64,000 nt of DNA from NCBI GenBank assembly GCA_011799875.1, contig CM022302.1, positions 185,930,942 through 185,994,941 on the forward strand, in the 5' to 3' direction. The notes below the pieces were generated by a model. The model worked only from the letters and a program-made list of their open reading frames with translations, made no database searches and had not been told where the DNA came from. Position 1 is the stretch's first letter. Every line of letters starts with the position of its first letter. Shown here piece by piece: positions 43,529-55,498 of the stretch. Origin of the DNA: Thinopyrum elongatum (lineage: Eukaryota > Streptophyta > Magnoliopsida > Poales > Poaceae). The position numbers and the translations under genes are program-made.

Positions 43529-45471
43529 GGATCAAGTCCAGATCTATCTGTTTTGTGTGATTGAAGTTTTCAAGTTTTGGGTGAGATCATGATAGATGAA
43601 GGAATAAGGAGTGAAAATAGACTAAGCTTGGGGATGCCCATGGCACCCCAAGGTAATATTCAAGGAGAACCAAGCAACTAAGCTTGGGGATGCCCCGGAA
43701 GGCATCCCCTCTTTCTTCTAATGACCATCGGTAATTTTACTTGGAGTTATATTTTTATTCTTCACATATCATGAGTTTTGCTTGGAGCGTCTTGTATTAT
43801 ATGAGTCTTTGCTTGTTTTGCTTTTTAGTTTGTCATAATTATCCTTGCTGGACACACCTATTTGAGAGAGCCATAATGATGCTATGATTTGTTAGAATTG
43901 CTCTATGTGCTTCACTTAAATTTTTTTGAGCTATGGAATTGCTCTAGTGCTTCACTTATATCTTTTTTAGCACGGTGGTGCTTTAATTTTGATGAAATAT
44001 GCTCTCATGCTTCACTTAGATTATTTTGAGAGTTAGTAAAATTTTAAAGAAATATCCTCTCATTGCTTCACTTATATTATTTTGAGATATGAAAATTGTT
44101 TTGAAGAAATATGTGCTCTCATGCTTCACTTAAATTTATTTGAGAGCTTTGTTAGTAGCAATGGTAATATATAAAATTAGTCCCAAAGTGATAGACATTG
44201 AAGAGGGATATAATAAAAACTTTCATGAAGGTCATTGGATGTTAAAAACTTGATTCCTTGTAATAGTTTTGATATATGATGATAGTAATATGTGAGTCAT
44301 GTTGGTGAGTAATTATGCTTTAGTAAGAATATTGGTGTTAAGGTTTGTGATTCCCTATGCAAGCACGAAAGTCAATAGTTATGCAATGAAATTACATCCT
44401 ACTTGTGGTGCATTATTCGGTTTTAGTTATGTTTAATGCTCTTTTATGATCATTTTCGTTTCTTGCTTGGTCGCTTCTCAATCTATTTGCGAGCCTCCAT
44501 TTGTACTAAGTGGGAATACTACTTGTACATCCAAACTCCTTAAACCAAGTTGTGCCAAATGAGTCCATCGTACCTACCTATATGCCGTATTTCCATGTCG
44601 TTCCAAGTAAATTTGTATGTGCCAACTCTAATTTTCAAAATGAATTTCCTTTTTGTCTGCCTGTACCGCTCATGAAGCGGCAGGGGGTTGATAATATTTT
44701 CCATGCTAGATATTTTATTCTCAATATGAGTGTTTATTCACTTGTCATTGCACGAGAGTGTGGCAAGGTAATAGGGATGCCCAGTCCCGAAATAAAAAAA
44801 ATATTTATGTTGTTCAATTATAAATTCCTTGGAAAGTGTTGGTATGGAAGGCACCCATGGATACGGCTAGCCATGGATTTTGAAAGAATAGTGGATAAAG
44901 GAATACACTTTATTTTCTGTTTGGGAACCGCCTATGATTTATCTAGCATGGAAAGTATTGGGAATTCTCGGTCATTTTCGTTGACGGGAAAAGCATGCCT
45001 CTCAAAACAATTTTATCTCTCAATTTAATCTTTGAGCTCTGGCACCTCTACAAATCTCTTCTTCCCTCTGCGAAGGGCCTATCTATTTACTTTATGCAAT
45101 TTTTATTTTATTGAGTCTCCATCTTCTCTTATAAAGCACCAACTAGGGAACACTATTATCATACTTGTGTGTTGGGCATAGTTAATATTTGAGTGTGTTT
45201 CATGAATGGATCAATGATTGAGCATAACGGGCTAGGGATAGCTTTCTTTAGTGTTGATATTTTGAAAGACATGGTTGCTTGTTGATATGCTTGAGTATTG
45301 ATGTCCTCATGTCAAATATAGACTATTGCTTTGAATCATCTAAAAGTCCAAATATCCATGCTACAAAAGAAAAGATTATGAGATGAACATGTTAGGCAGC
45401 ATTCCACATCAAAAATTCTGTTTTTATCATTTACCTACTTGAGGACGAGCAGGAATTAAGATTGCGGATGC
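43529..45471 (+). other. Non-coding internal region of element D
   Basis: It contains two AAGCTTGGGGATGC copies (about 43623 and 43680), repeated TGCTTCACTTA phrases (43900-44150), and an ORF at 44510-45028 that I do not recognise (172 codons, starting MGILLVHPNSLNQVVPNESI). A CTTCCCTCTGCGAAGGGCC motif lies at 45061. It ends with a degenerate purine tract (AATTAAGATTGCGGATGC). Confidence 0.6.
44510..45028 (+). CDS. 172-codon ORF of unknown function in element D
   Basis: The frame opens at ATG 44510 and stops near 45028. It has a mid-region LIARECGKVIGMPSPE and a C-terminal FCLGTAYDLSSMESIGNSRS. No gag-pol motif, signal peptide or membrane segment is evident. It may be a decayed piece of an older coding region captured by the element; whether it is expressed is unknown. 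Confidence 0.25.
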   Translation: MGILLVHPNSLNQVVPNESIVPTYMPYFHVVPSKFVCANSNFQNEFPFCLPVPLMKRQGVDNIFHARYFILNMSVYSLVIARECGKVIGMPSPEIKKIFMLFNYKFLGKCWYGRHPWIRLAMDFERIVDKGIHFIFCLGTAYDLSSMESIGNSRSFSLTGKACLSKQFYLSI

Positions 45472-47046
45472 TGATACGTCTCCAACGTATCTATAATTTT
45501 TTATTGTTCCATCCTATTATATTATCAATCTTGGATGTTTTATATTCATTTTATAGAAACTTTATATCATTTTTTGGGAAGAACATATTCACATAGTGCC
45601 CAGTGCCAGTTGCTGTTTTTTGCTTGTTTTTTACTTCGCAGAATAAACATATCAAACGAAGTCCAAATGCAGCGAAACTTTTTGGAGAATTTTTTCTGCC
45701 CAAAAGACACCCAGGAGGCCCAAGAGGTGCACCAGAGGGGGCCTGTGGGGCCCACTAGGCACCAGGGCACGCCAGAGGCCCCTAGCACGCCTCGGTGGGT
45801 AGTGGGGCCCACAGGCACCCCCTCCACCGCCTCTCAGCTCTATAAATACTCTAATATTGTAGAAACCCTAGGGGAGTCTAGAGATCAGAGTTTTCACTAT
45901 CGCAAGTTCCAGAACCACGAGATCCAATCTAGAGGCCTTTTCCAGCACCTTGCCGGAGGGGTCAACGATAACGGAGGGGTTCTTCATCATCACAATTGCC
46001 CCTCCGATGATGCGTGATTAGTTTACCACAGACCTACAGGTCCGTAGGCAGTAGGTAGATGGCTGCTTCTCTCTTTTTGATCTTTAATACAATGTTCTCC
46101 TCGATGTTCTTGGAGATCTATTTGGTGTAACTCTTTTTTGCGGTGTGTTTTTTGGGGTCTGATGAATTGTGAGTTTATGATCAGATCTATTTATGAATAT
46201 TATTTGAGTCTTTGTTGAAATCTTATATGCATGATTGTTATAGCCTCGTATTTCTTCTTCGAAACTTTGGTTTGGTTTGGCCAACTAGAATGATTTTTCT
46301 TGCCATGGGAAGAGGTGCTTTGTGATGGGTTCGATCTTGCGGTGCTCAATCTCAGTGATAGAAAGAGACATGACACGCATGGATCGTTGCCATTAAGGAT
46401 AAAAAGATGGGGTCTATTCCTACATGAATAGATCTTGTCTACATCATGTCATCATTCTTATTGCATTACTCCATTTTTCCATGAACTTAATACACTAGAT
46501 GCATGCTGGATAGCGGTCGATGTGTGGAGTAATAGTAGTAGATGCAGGCAGGAGTTGGTCTACTAATCTTGGACGTGATGCCTATATACATGATCATTGC
46601 CTTGGATATCATCATAATTATTTTCTTTTCTATCAATTGCCCAACAGTAATTTGTTTACCCATCGTATGTTATTTTCTCGAGAGAAGCCTCTAGTGAAAT
46701 CTACGGCCCCCGGGTCTATTTCCTATCATATTGTTTTTTGATCTATTAATCCAAAAATATCTTGCTGCACTTTTTCTTTACCTATTTTATTTTGTGTTTT
46801 TGTTAGATCTATTCAACCAATCTCATACGATTTAATCTATCTCAATATCGAGGAGGGATTGACAACCCCTCTTACGCGTTGGGTTGCAAGTTTCTGTTAT
46901 TTGTGTGAGAGTACTGCTTACATAGGTTGGTGGATCCTCCTACATGATTGATACCTTGGTTTCATAACTGAGGGAAATACTTACCGTTGCTGTGTTGCAT
47001 CATCCTCTCCTCTTCGGGGAAATACCAACACAGATACAAGCAATCA
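45472..47046 (+). repeat. 3' LTR of element D (1575 bp)
   Basis: Begins TGATACGTCTCC, ends CAAGCAATCA, matching the 5' LTR, and is directly followed by the second GGAGG target copy. Confidence 0.9.
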
Positions 47047-47458
47047 GGAGGCGAAACTGTAAGCCCCTATCTTTCCATGTGTCTAACTGAGACATTTGCT
47101 CCATAAATATGCTTTGAGTGTCAGCAATCATAGAAGACTAAATGATAGTTGAGTATGTGAACTTGCTAAATAAAGTTCTTACATAGACTTTTCCTGAAAA
47201 AATGATGGATTGTGATTGTTTCAATGACTAAAATCATAGTTTTTTAGTTTCCAATGAAGTTTATGTTTTATACTTTAGTTTGTGAATGAATTGTTACTTT
47301 ATCATGAGAACTTTTATGATGATATATTGCTTCTATGATAATTACCATGATGCTTTCGTGTCCGTATGTTATTTTTTATCGACACCTCTCTCTCTCTAAA
47401 CGTGTGGTCATTATTCGGCTTTTGCTTGAGGACAAGCGAAGTCTAAGCTTGGGGGAGT
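47047..47458 (+). mobile_element. 3' internal end of Gypsy element E with purine tract
   Basis: Non-coding sequence ending in CTAAGCTTGGGGGAGT directly before the LTR at 47459. This is a textbook polypurine tract for plus-strand priming. Confidence 0.75.
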
Positions 47459-48941
47459 TGATACGTCCATTTTGCATCATGTTTTCCTACTGTTATTTAT
47501 TATATTTTGGACTATTATTTCACTTTATGATGCAATTATTATGCCTTTTCTCTCTTATTTTGCAAGTTTCACATGAAAAGGGAGATTGCCGGTAGCTGGA
47601 ATTCTGGACCGGAAAAGGCTACTACAGAGATAGCTATTCTGCACAACTCCAAATGAACTAAAATTTTACACAGAATTATTTTGGAATATATAATAAATTT
47701 TGGCGAAAGAATTACCAGAGGGGGACCCACCAGGTAGCCACAAGCCTGGGGGGCGCGCTCGACCCCCCAGGGCATGCCCCCTGAGCTTGTGGGGCCCCTA
47801 GCAAGCCTCCGAGGAACATCTTCTCCTATATGATGCCATTTTCCCTAGAGAAAAATCAGAGAAAAGACTTTCGGGACAAAGTGCCGCCGTCTCGAGGCGG
47901 AACCTGGGCAGGAGCACTTTTGCTCTTCGATGGAGCGATTCTGCCAGGGACACTTCCCTCCAGGACCTTAATGATATCAATGATCCTCTCATCGTGGGAG
48001 GACCAATCTTCATCAAAGTATTCAGCAGCACCATCTCATCTCAAGCCCTAGTTCATCAGTTGTATTCAACCTTTGTCTCAAATCATTAGATTGGTGCATG
48101 TGGGTTGCTAGTAGTGTTGATTACATCTTGTAGTTGATGCTAGTTGGTTTATTTGGTGGAATATTATATGTTTAGATCCTTAATGATATTCAATACCCCT
48201 CTGATCTTGAACATGAATATGATTTGTGAGTAGTTACTTTTGTTCTTGAGGATATGGGAGAAGCCTGGTTATAAATAATCATGTGAATTTGGTATTCGTT
48301 CGATATTTTGATGATATGTATGTTGTTGCTTCCTTTAGTGGTGTCATGTGAATGTCGACTACATGACACTTATCCATCCTTGGGCCTAAGGGAAGGCATT
48401 GTGGAGTAATAAGTAGATGACGGGTTGCTAGAGTGATAGAAGCTTAAACCCTAGTTTATGCGTTATTCTGTAAGGGGCTGATTTGGATCCATATGTTTCA
48501 CGCTATGGTTAGATTTATCTTAATTCTTCTTTCATAGTTGCGGATGCTTGTGAGAGGGGGTAATCATAAGTCGGAGGCTTTTTCAAGTAAGAACATCACC
48601 CAAGCACCGGTCCACCCACATAACAATTATCAAAGTAGCGAACGCGAATCAAACAAACATGATCTCCCATGTGTCCTCAAGAATGCTTTGCTTGTTATAA
48701 GGGAACGTTCTGTCCTGTCCTTTGCTATAAAAAGGATTGGGCTACCTTGATGCACTCTTGCTACTATTGTTACTTGTTACCCATTACAAAATGCCTTGCT
48801 ACAAAACTATCTATCACTGTTACTTACAACACTTGCAGAGAATAGCTTGTTGAAAACCACTTGTCCTTCTGCTCTTCGTTGGGTTCGACACTCTAACTTA
48901 TGAAAGGACTATGAGTGATCCCCTATACTTGTGGGTTATCA
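47459..48941 (+). repeat. 3' LTR of Gypsy element E (1483 bp)
   Basis: Begins TGATACGTCCATTTTGCATC right after the purine tract and ends CTATACTTGTGGGTTATCA. The length and ends fit a grass Gypsy LTR. The 5' LTR is not in the window. Confidence 0.85.
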
Positions 48942-49016
48942 CTTGTCGATCAATCTCTGCATTTCTTCTGACACACAACTGAGCGACCTCCATATGCATT
49001 CAGGAGTGCCGGTCCA
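48942..49016. other. 75-bp spacer between two LTRs
   Basis: Unrecognised sequence between the 3' LTR of element E and the LTR of element F; nothing else is seen in it. Confidence 0.4.
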
Positions 49017-50343
49017 TGATACGTCTCCACCGTATCTACTTTTTCAAACACTTTTACTCTTGCTTTGGACTTTAATTTGCATGATTTGAATGAAACTAAC
49101 TCAGACTGATGCTGTTTTTAGGAGAACTACCATGGTGTAGTTTTTGTGCAGAAATAAAAGTTCTCAGAATTGGACGACACCTTTTGGAGATATTTTATGG
49201 AATATATAAAAAATACTAGAGCCAAGATCCACAGGAGGGGACTCACCAGTGGCCCACGAGCCAGCAGGGCGCGGCCACCCCCTGGGCGCGCCCTGGTGCC
49301 TCGTGGAGCCCACATGGCTCTGATGACCCTAATCTCAAGCCTATAAATTCCTATTTTTGGAGAAAAAATAGGATAAGAAGTTTCATCGTGTTTTAGGATA
49401 CGGAGCCGCCGCCACCTCCTGTTCTTTATCGGGAGGCCAGATCTGGAGTCCGTTCGAGGCTCCAGAGAGGGGGATTCATCGCCATCATCATCACCAACCC
49501 TTCTTCATCACCAATTGCATGATGCTCACCACCGGGAGTGAGAAATTCCTTCATAGGCTTGTTGGATGGTGATGCGGTTGGATGGGATTTATCATGTAAT
49601 CGAGTCAATTTGTTAGGGCTTGATCCCCAGTATCCACTATGTTCTGAGATTGATGTTGCTATGGCTTTGCTATGCTTAATGCTTGTCACTAGGGCCCGAG
49701 TGCCATGATTTCATATCTGAACCCCTTATGTTTTCATGAATATATTTGAGTTCTTGATCCTATCTTGCAGGTTATTCACTATGTGTTAACATTTTGTTCC
49801 GGTTCTCTATTAAAAGGAGGCATTAATATCCCTTAGTTTCCTTATGGACCCCACTGCCACGGGAGGGTAGGACAAAAGATGTCATGCAAGTTCTTATTGC
49901 AAGCACGTATGACTATATATGGAATACATGCCTACATTACATTGATGAATTGGAGCCAGTTCTGTGTCACTATAGGCTATGACTATTATATGATGAATGT
50001 CATCCAACACAATTATCCATCACTGATCCATTGCCTACGACTTTCGCATATTGATCTTTTCTAAGTTACTATTACTGCTGCTGCTATTACAATTGCTACA
50101 AAACTTCTACTGTTATTGTTACCATTTCTATTCCTTCTGTTACCACTGCTATCAAACTATCATATTACTGTGCTACTGATCACTCTGTTGCAGATATTTA
50201 GTTCTCCAGGTGTGGTTGAATTGACAACTCAATTGCTAATACTTGCAAATATTCTATGGCTCCCCTTGTGTCAAATCAATAAACTTGGGTTGAATACTCT
50301 ACCCTAAAAAACGGTTGCGACCCCCTATACTTGTGGATTATCA
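49017..50343 (+). repeat. 5' LTR of element F (1327 bp)
   Basis: Begins TGATACGTCTCCACCGTATC, ends ATACTTGTGGATTATCA, and is followed by a primer-binding-like site. It is related in its ends but not identical to the LTRs of C, D and E. Confidence 0.8.
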
Positions 50344-50355
50344 AGACCTTTTTTC

Positions 50356-50373
50356 TCGCGCTGTTGCTGGGGA
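50356..50373 (+). promoter_or_regulatory. Degenerate primer-binding site of element F
   Basis: TCGCGCTGTTGCTGGGGA differs at three positions from the tRNA-Asp complement TGGCGCCGTTGCCGGGGA and sits 13 bp after the LTR end, as in related elements. Confidence 0.65.
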
Positions 50374-51086
50374 GCAAAGCTCTATTTTCTGAGTCACTTG
50401 GGATTTATATCTGTTGATCATTATGAAGAATCTGAAGGACGATAGAACCAAGATCGTTACCTCTAAGACGAGGGGAGGTAAGGAACTGCCATCACACTCT
50501 GCACTTGATTCACCTTCTATTTTAAGTAAGCTTGCAACACCTACTTAAAGGATCGATATGGACCTAGAGGGGGGGTGAATAGGTACAATTAAAAATTTTA
50601 ATTCTTACTTAGCAATTTTAGGCTATAAAGCGGAATATGAATGTGAGCCTGACAATTGCAGAGGAGATACAATGAGCTAATCAAGGTGACCAAGACTACA
50701 AGTAAGTGAATACACAAGCACAATAATAGACAAGTAACCACAAGTAGGGAGGTAGGGTTAGGAATAACCGCAACTCCGAGAGACAAGAATGTATGCCGAT
50801 GTTCACTTCCTTGGAGGGAAGCTACGTCACCATTTAGAGAGGTGGATGTTACCATGAAGGCACACCAACGCCACGAAGGCTCACCCTATTCTCTCTTTGA
50901 GATATCACCATGAAGGTTGTCGGATTCGGGGATCTGCAGATCCAAGAAGGTTCGAACTCTGGGGTGTGTGCGAAGATCTCGACCAACCCAAGCCTCGCGC
51001 TCGCCACCCTACGGCCTAACCTAGTCGAGTTCGTGAGAGCGGGGAAGAAGACGAACACAGCAGTTTACCCAGGTTCGGGCCACCTT
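50374..51086. other. Element F stub and a second truncated retroelement piece
   Basis: Only about 170 bp of F's internal leader remain. From about 50548 a different sequence begins (ATGGACCTAGAGGGGGGGTG, a phrase common in grass retroelements), without a coding domain, up to the CACTA terminus at 51087. Confidence 0.45.
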
Positions 51087-51100
51087 CACTAGTAGAAAAA

Positions 51101-51400
51101 CGACCTTACGTTCGCATCATTACTCCCGGTTCGATTACGGCCCGGGACTAATGTTACCATTACTCCCGGTTCCAACGGCTAGGGCGCGGGCATCATTAGT
51201 CCTAGTTCGTGGCATACCTATAGTCCCGGTTTGTGTCACAAACCAGGACTAAATGGGTGGTGGCAGGCTAGTGTTAGGCTGGGGCCCACACAAGCACATT
51301 TAGTCCTGGTTTGTATAACCAACTAGGACTAGAGGTACACCTTTAGTCCTAGTTTGTATAACCAAACATGACTAATGATGTCACTATATAAACCCTTCGT
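51101..51400. repeat. Left subterminal repeats of CACTA G
   Basis: ATTACTCCCGGTT, ATAGTCCCGGTTTGT and ACTAGTCCTGGTT units recur on both strands about every 30-50 bp. Confidence 0.8.
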
Positions 51401-52040
51401 CCAGCCCGAGCCCATTCTCTCTGTTTTCCCCTTTCATTAAGCTCCTCTGTTCTTCCCCTTTGCTCGAGCTCATCCTCAATTTTTTTCAAAATTTGTCAAG
51501 ATTTGAAGGTACCCCATCCATCCAAGTGTTCACAAAGGTTAGCAACTTTGTCCTTTCATCTCTCATTGCTAGATTAGCTCGTGCAATGTTCTATAAGTAT
51601 AGTGATTTGTGGGTTTTAGTTTGGGAGTAATTATATGTGGGAGTTTATTTGATTTATATGCAATTTGAGCTCAAATTAACTTCTTAGTTTGCATATGTAG
51701 GTGTGGTTTACTTAGTGCCTTCCCGTCCCCGTCCTAACAACCATTGATCGCCCGCACCGTCCCGTCGCCAGCACCACCTTCATTAGCCTCTCGTTCTTAT
51801 CCTTTTTATAAGAAAAATCATGTTTGTATGATTTAGATAGTTACTTGTATAATTTTCTTACCTGTATGGTTCTTTGTTATACATAGTGGCATGGTTTTGA
51901 TATCCGTCCCCATCGGCCCTCGTCCGGTTTATGATTCGGATGTGGTATATATATTCTCTTTTATAACTATTTTTGTTCCATTTCGTGTTTATGACAATTA
52001 TGCCCATCAAGTTGACATAGATATTTTTATCTAGGAGGTA
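51401..52040 (+). other. 5' region of CACTA G
   Basis: Non-coding leader with candidate introns: the next coding block begins right after a TATCTAG acceptor (about 52034). No gene is supported here. Confidence 0.5.
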
Positions 52041-52340
52041 TGTGAACCAGAAATTGCAACCAACCCTCTTGTCGAGAAGTTAAATTTAGTTGAAAAAGAA
52101 AACGAGTATATGAAAGAAAAATTGAAAAGAATTGAAGAAGAGAAGATGAAACTGGAGTTGTATGTTGCCGATGTCGTCGATGATCACAAGATCAAGATGG
52201 ATGCAATGCGCTTGAAGATTAGAAAAATTAAAAAATATGCCGTTCATAAAGAGGCTTGGTATCACTATGATGTTGGATCAATTGTTACCTTAGTTGTGAT
52301 CTTGATCGCATTTGTTGTTGCATTTAAATGCTTTAGCTAG
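52041..52340 (+). pseudogene. Small ORF of CACTA G: coiled coil plus C-terminal membrane anchor
   Basis: From 52041 the frame reads CEPEIATNPLVEKLNLVEKE and continues through a Lys/Glu coiled coil (MKEKLKRIEEEKMKLELYVA) to a hydrophobic C-terminus SIVTLVVILIAFVVAFKCFS with a TAG at 52340. It starts at a splice-acceptor-like site, so upstream exons are likely. This small protein regularly precedes the transposase in this CACTA group as far as I recall; its role is unknown. A comparable coiled-coil plus anchor design occurs at 21619-21900. Confidence 0.55.
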
Positions 52341-52432
52341 AGAGTTTGTATGTTGTTTTATGAGAATAAGTTTGTTTGAACTTTATGTATGAACTTGTAT
52401 TAATTTGGTCTTTTCGGTGTTGTGTAATGAAG

Positions 52433-55400
52433 ATGAGCCAGCAATGGATGTACGATGACCGATGCTCTCCCCAGTTCATTGATCGCGTGCGTACTTTTTC
52501 TGGTTGCGGCTGAGGCAAACAAGCGGGCGGATGGTTTTATGTGTTGTCCATGTGTTGTCTGTAAGAATGGTCACAATTACTCTAACTCAAGAACCATTCA
52601 CGTCCACCTGTTTATGTCCGATTTCATGTCTGGCTATAACTGTTGGACCAAGCACGGAGAAAGAGGGGTTCTAATGGAAGAGAATGAAGAAGAAGAGGAT
52701 GATGACAGCTACCCTGGCCATGGGTTCCCTGAATACGATGGTACTACAATGGGGGAAGAAGCTGAAGAAGAGGCATCAGATGAGCCCGCTGATGATCTTG
52801 GTCGGGCCATTGCTGATGCAAAGAGAAATTGCACAAGTGAAGGAGAAGCTGAAGTTGCAGCGCATGTTAGAGGATCACAAGAAATTGTTGTACCCAAATT
52901 GCGAAGATGACAAGAAAAAGCTGGGTACCACACTGGAATTGCTACAATGGAAGGCAGAGAATGGTGTATCTGACGAGGGATTTGAAAAGTTGCTGATAAT
53001 GTTAAAGAAGATGCTTCCAAAGGACAACGAATTGCCCGACAGTACGTATGAAGCAAAGAAGGTTGTCTGCCCTCTAGGATTAGAGGTGCAGAAGATGCAT
53101 GCATGCCCTAATGACTGCATCCTCTACCGCGGTGAGTATGAGGATTTGAATGCATGCCCAGTATGCGATGCATTGTGCTATAAGATCAGCCGCGATGACC
53201 CTGGTGATGTTGAGGGCGAGCACCCCAGGAAGAGGATTCCTGCCAAGGTGATGTGGTATGCTCCTATAATACCACGGTTGAAACGTTTGTTCCAAAACAA
53301 ACAGCATGCCAAGTTGATGCGATGGCACAAAGAAGATCGTAAGAAAGACGGGAAGTTGAGAGTACCCGCTGACGGGTCACAGTGGAGAAAAATCGAGAGA
53401 AAGTGGGAGGACTTTGCAGATGACGCAAGGAACGTATGGTTTGGTTTAAGTGCAGATGGCATTAATCCTTTTGGGGAGCAGAGCAGCAATCATAGCACCT
53501 GGCCTATGACTCTATGTATCTATAACCTTCCTCCTTGGTTGTGCATGAAGCAGAAGTTCATTATGATGCCAGTGCTCATCCAAGGCCCCAAGCAACCCGG
53601 CAACGACATTGATGTGTACCTAAGGCCATTAGTTGAAGAACTTCTATAGCCGTGGGACAAAAAAGGTGTATGTGTGTGGGATGAGCACAAACAGCAGGAA
53701 TTTGACCTGCGAGTGTTTCTGTTTGTAACCATCAATGATTGGCCTGCTCTTAGTAACCTCTCAGGACACACAAACAAGGGATACCACGCATGCACGCACT
53801 TTTTAGATGACACCCAAAGTATATATTTGGATAAATGTAAGAAGAATGTGTACCTGGGACATCGTCGATTTCTTCCGATCAATCATCTCTTAAGAAAGAA
53901 AGGCAAACATTTCAAAGGTGAGGCAGATCACCGAAAGAAGCCTCGCCACCGTACTGGTCATGATATACTTGATATGGTCAAGGATTTAAAAGTAATCTTT
54001 GGAAAGGGTCCTGGTGGACAATCTGTTCCGAATGACACTGACGGACACGCACCCATGTGGAAGAAGAAATCTATATTTTGGGACCTACCCTATTGGAAAG
54101 AACTAGAGGTCCGCTCTGCAATCGACGTGATGCACATGACGAAGAATCTTTGCGTGAACCTGCTAGGCTTCTCGGGCGTGTATGGGAAGACAAAAGATAC
54201 ACCGGAGGCACAGGAGGACCAGCAACGTATGCACGAAAAAGACGGCATGCATCCAAAGCAGTATCAGGGTCATGCCAGCTATGCTCTTACCAAAGAAGAG
54301 AAGGAAATCTTCTTTGAATGCCTGCTCAGTACGAACGTCCCATCTGGCTTCTCGTCAAATATAAAGGGAACAATAAATATGGCAGAGAAAAAGTTCAAGA
54401 ACCTAAAGTCCCATGACTGCCATGTGATTATGACGCAACTGCTTCCGGTTGCATTGAGGGGGCTTCTACCGGACAACATTCGATTAGCCATTGTGAACCT
54501 ATGTGCATTCCTCAATGCAATCTCTTAGAAGGTAATCGAAACAGAAATCCTACCAAGGTTATAGAATGATTTGGTGCAATGTCTTGTCAGTTTTGAGTTG
54601 GTGTTCCCACCATCCTTCTTCAATATCATGACGCACGTCCTAGTTCACCTAGTCGAAGAGATTACCATTCTGGGTCCTCTATTTCTACACAATATGTTCC
54701 CCTTTGAGAGGTTCATGGGAGTCTTAAAGAAATCTGTTCATAACCGTGCTAGGCCAGAAGGAAGCATCTCCAAGGGCCATGAAACAGAGGAGGTCATTGA
54801 GTTTTGTGTTGACTTTATTCGTGACCTTAAGCCGATTGGTGTTCCCGAATCGCGGCATGAGGGCAGACTTGGTGGAAAAGGCACGCTAGGAAAGGACCAA
54901 GTAATATGTATAGACGAGCATTCTTGGGCGCAAGCACACTACATAGTTCTACAAAATTCCAGCTTGGTGGCTCCGTATATCGACGAACACAAGAATATTC
55001 TATGCTCCAAACACCCGGAGCAGTCTGACGACTGGATTACACATGAACACACGGGGACTTTCGGCGGTTGGTTGCAGACTTGTCTCATGCATGACGACAC
55101 TATTGCAGATGAGTTGTACTTGCTAGCCAAGTTACCATCTTTGACTATATTGACTTTCAAAGGGTACGAGATAAATGGGAATACATTTTACACGATTGCC
55201 CAAGATAAAAAGAGCACCAACCAAAACAATGGTGTCTGCTTTGATGCTGCAAACACCAATAGGCCAAAGGACACATATTATGGTTACATAGAGGAGATAT
55301 GGGAACTTGACTATGGAAGTGATTTGAAGGTCCCTTTATTTCGGTGCAACAAACCTTCACGTATGTTGCCCGGACTGTACACAGGCACGATGGCAAGGAA

Positions 55401-55498
55401 GCAAACTTCACCAAGCATCCAAGTCAAAACCAAGCCAGATAAAAAGCACTTTGAGGGGTCAAAGGGCGAATCAAGAAGACCAAGACAAGCCAAAGCAG
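52433..55498 (+). pseudogene. TNP2 (Transposase_21-type) transposase of CACTA G
   Basis: The start MSQQWMYDDRCSPQFIDRV is the Transpos_assoc-type N-terminus. A one-base shift in a T run near 52497 moves it to the frame with RADGFMCCPCVVCKNGHNYS, and a second shift near 52830 leads into the main frame. Conserved parts are KVVCPLGLEVQKMHACPNDC, AKVMWYAPIIPRLKRLF, NHSTWPMTLCIYNLPPW, the catalytic-side VFLFVTINDWPALSNLSG, RSAIDVMHMTKNLCVNLLGF, and PPSFFNIMTHVLVHLVEE. TAG stops at 53647, 54526 and 54562 each replace a position expected to be Gln. The frame is cut by element H. The protein would have catalysed cut-and-paste transposition of CACTA elements. Confidence 0.85.

Larger units (their letters stand above)
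41929..47046 (+). mobile_element. Element D: complete short LTR retrotransposon, relative of C (5118 bp)
   Basis: Two LTRs (41929-43499 and 45472-47046) flank a 1.97-kb internal region. GGAGG occurs at 41924-41928 and again at 47047-47051: a 5-bp target duplication. The internal region starts with a tRNA-Asp-like primer site and ends with a purine-rich tract, and it carries no retroviral domain. Parts of it match element C at about 9060-9210. It lacks the segment of C that holds the 258-aa ORF. Confidence 0.9.
51087..55498 (+). mobile_element. CACTA transposon G, left part (TNP2 type)
   Basis: It starts with CACTAGTAGAAAAA at 51087 and carries the ACTCCCGGTT/TAGTCCTGGTT subterminal repeats of the Caspar/Jorge-like CACTA group. 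A small ORF and a TNP2 transposase gene follow. The right end is missing because element H cuts the transposase C-terminus. Confidence 0.8.
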
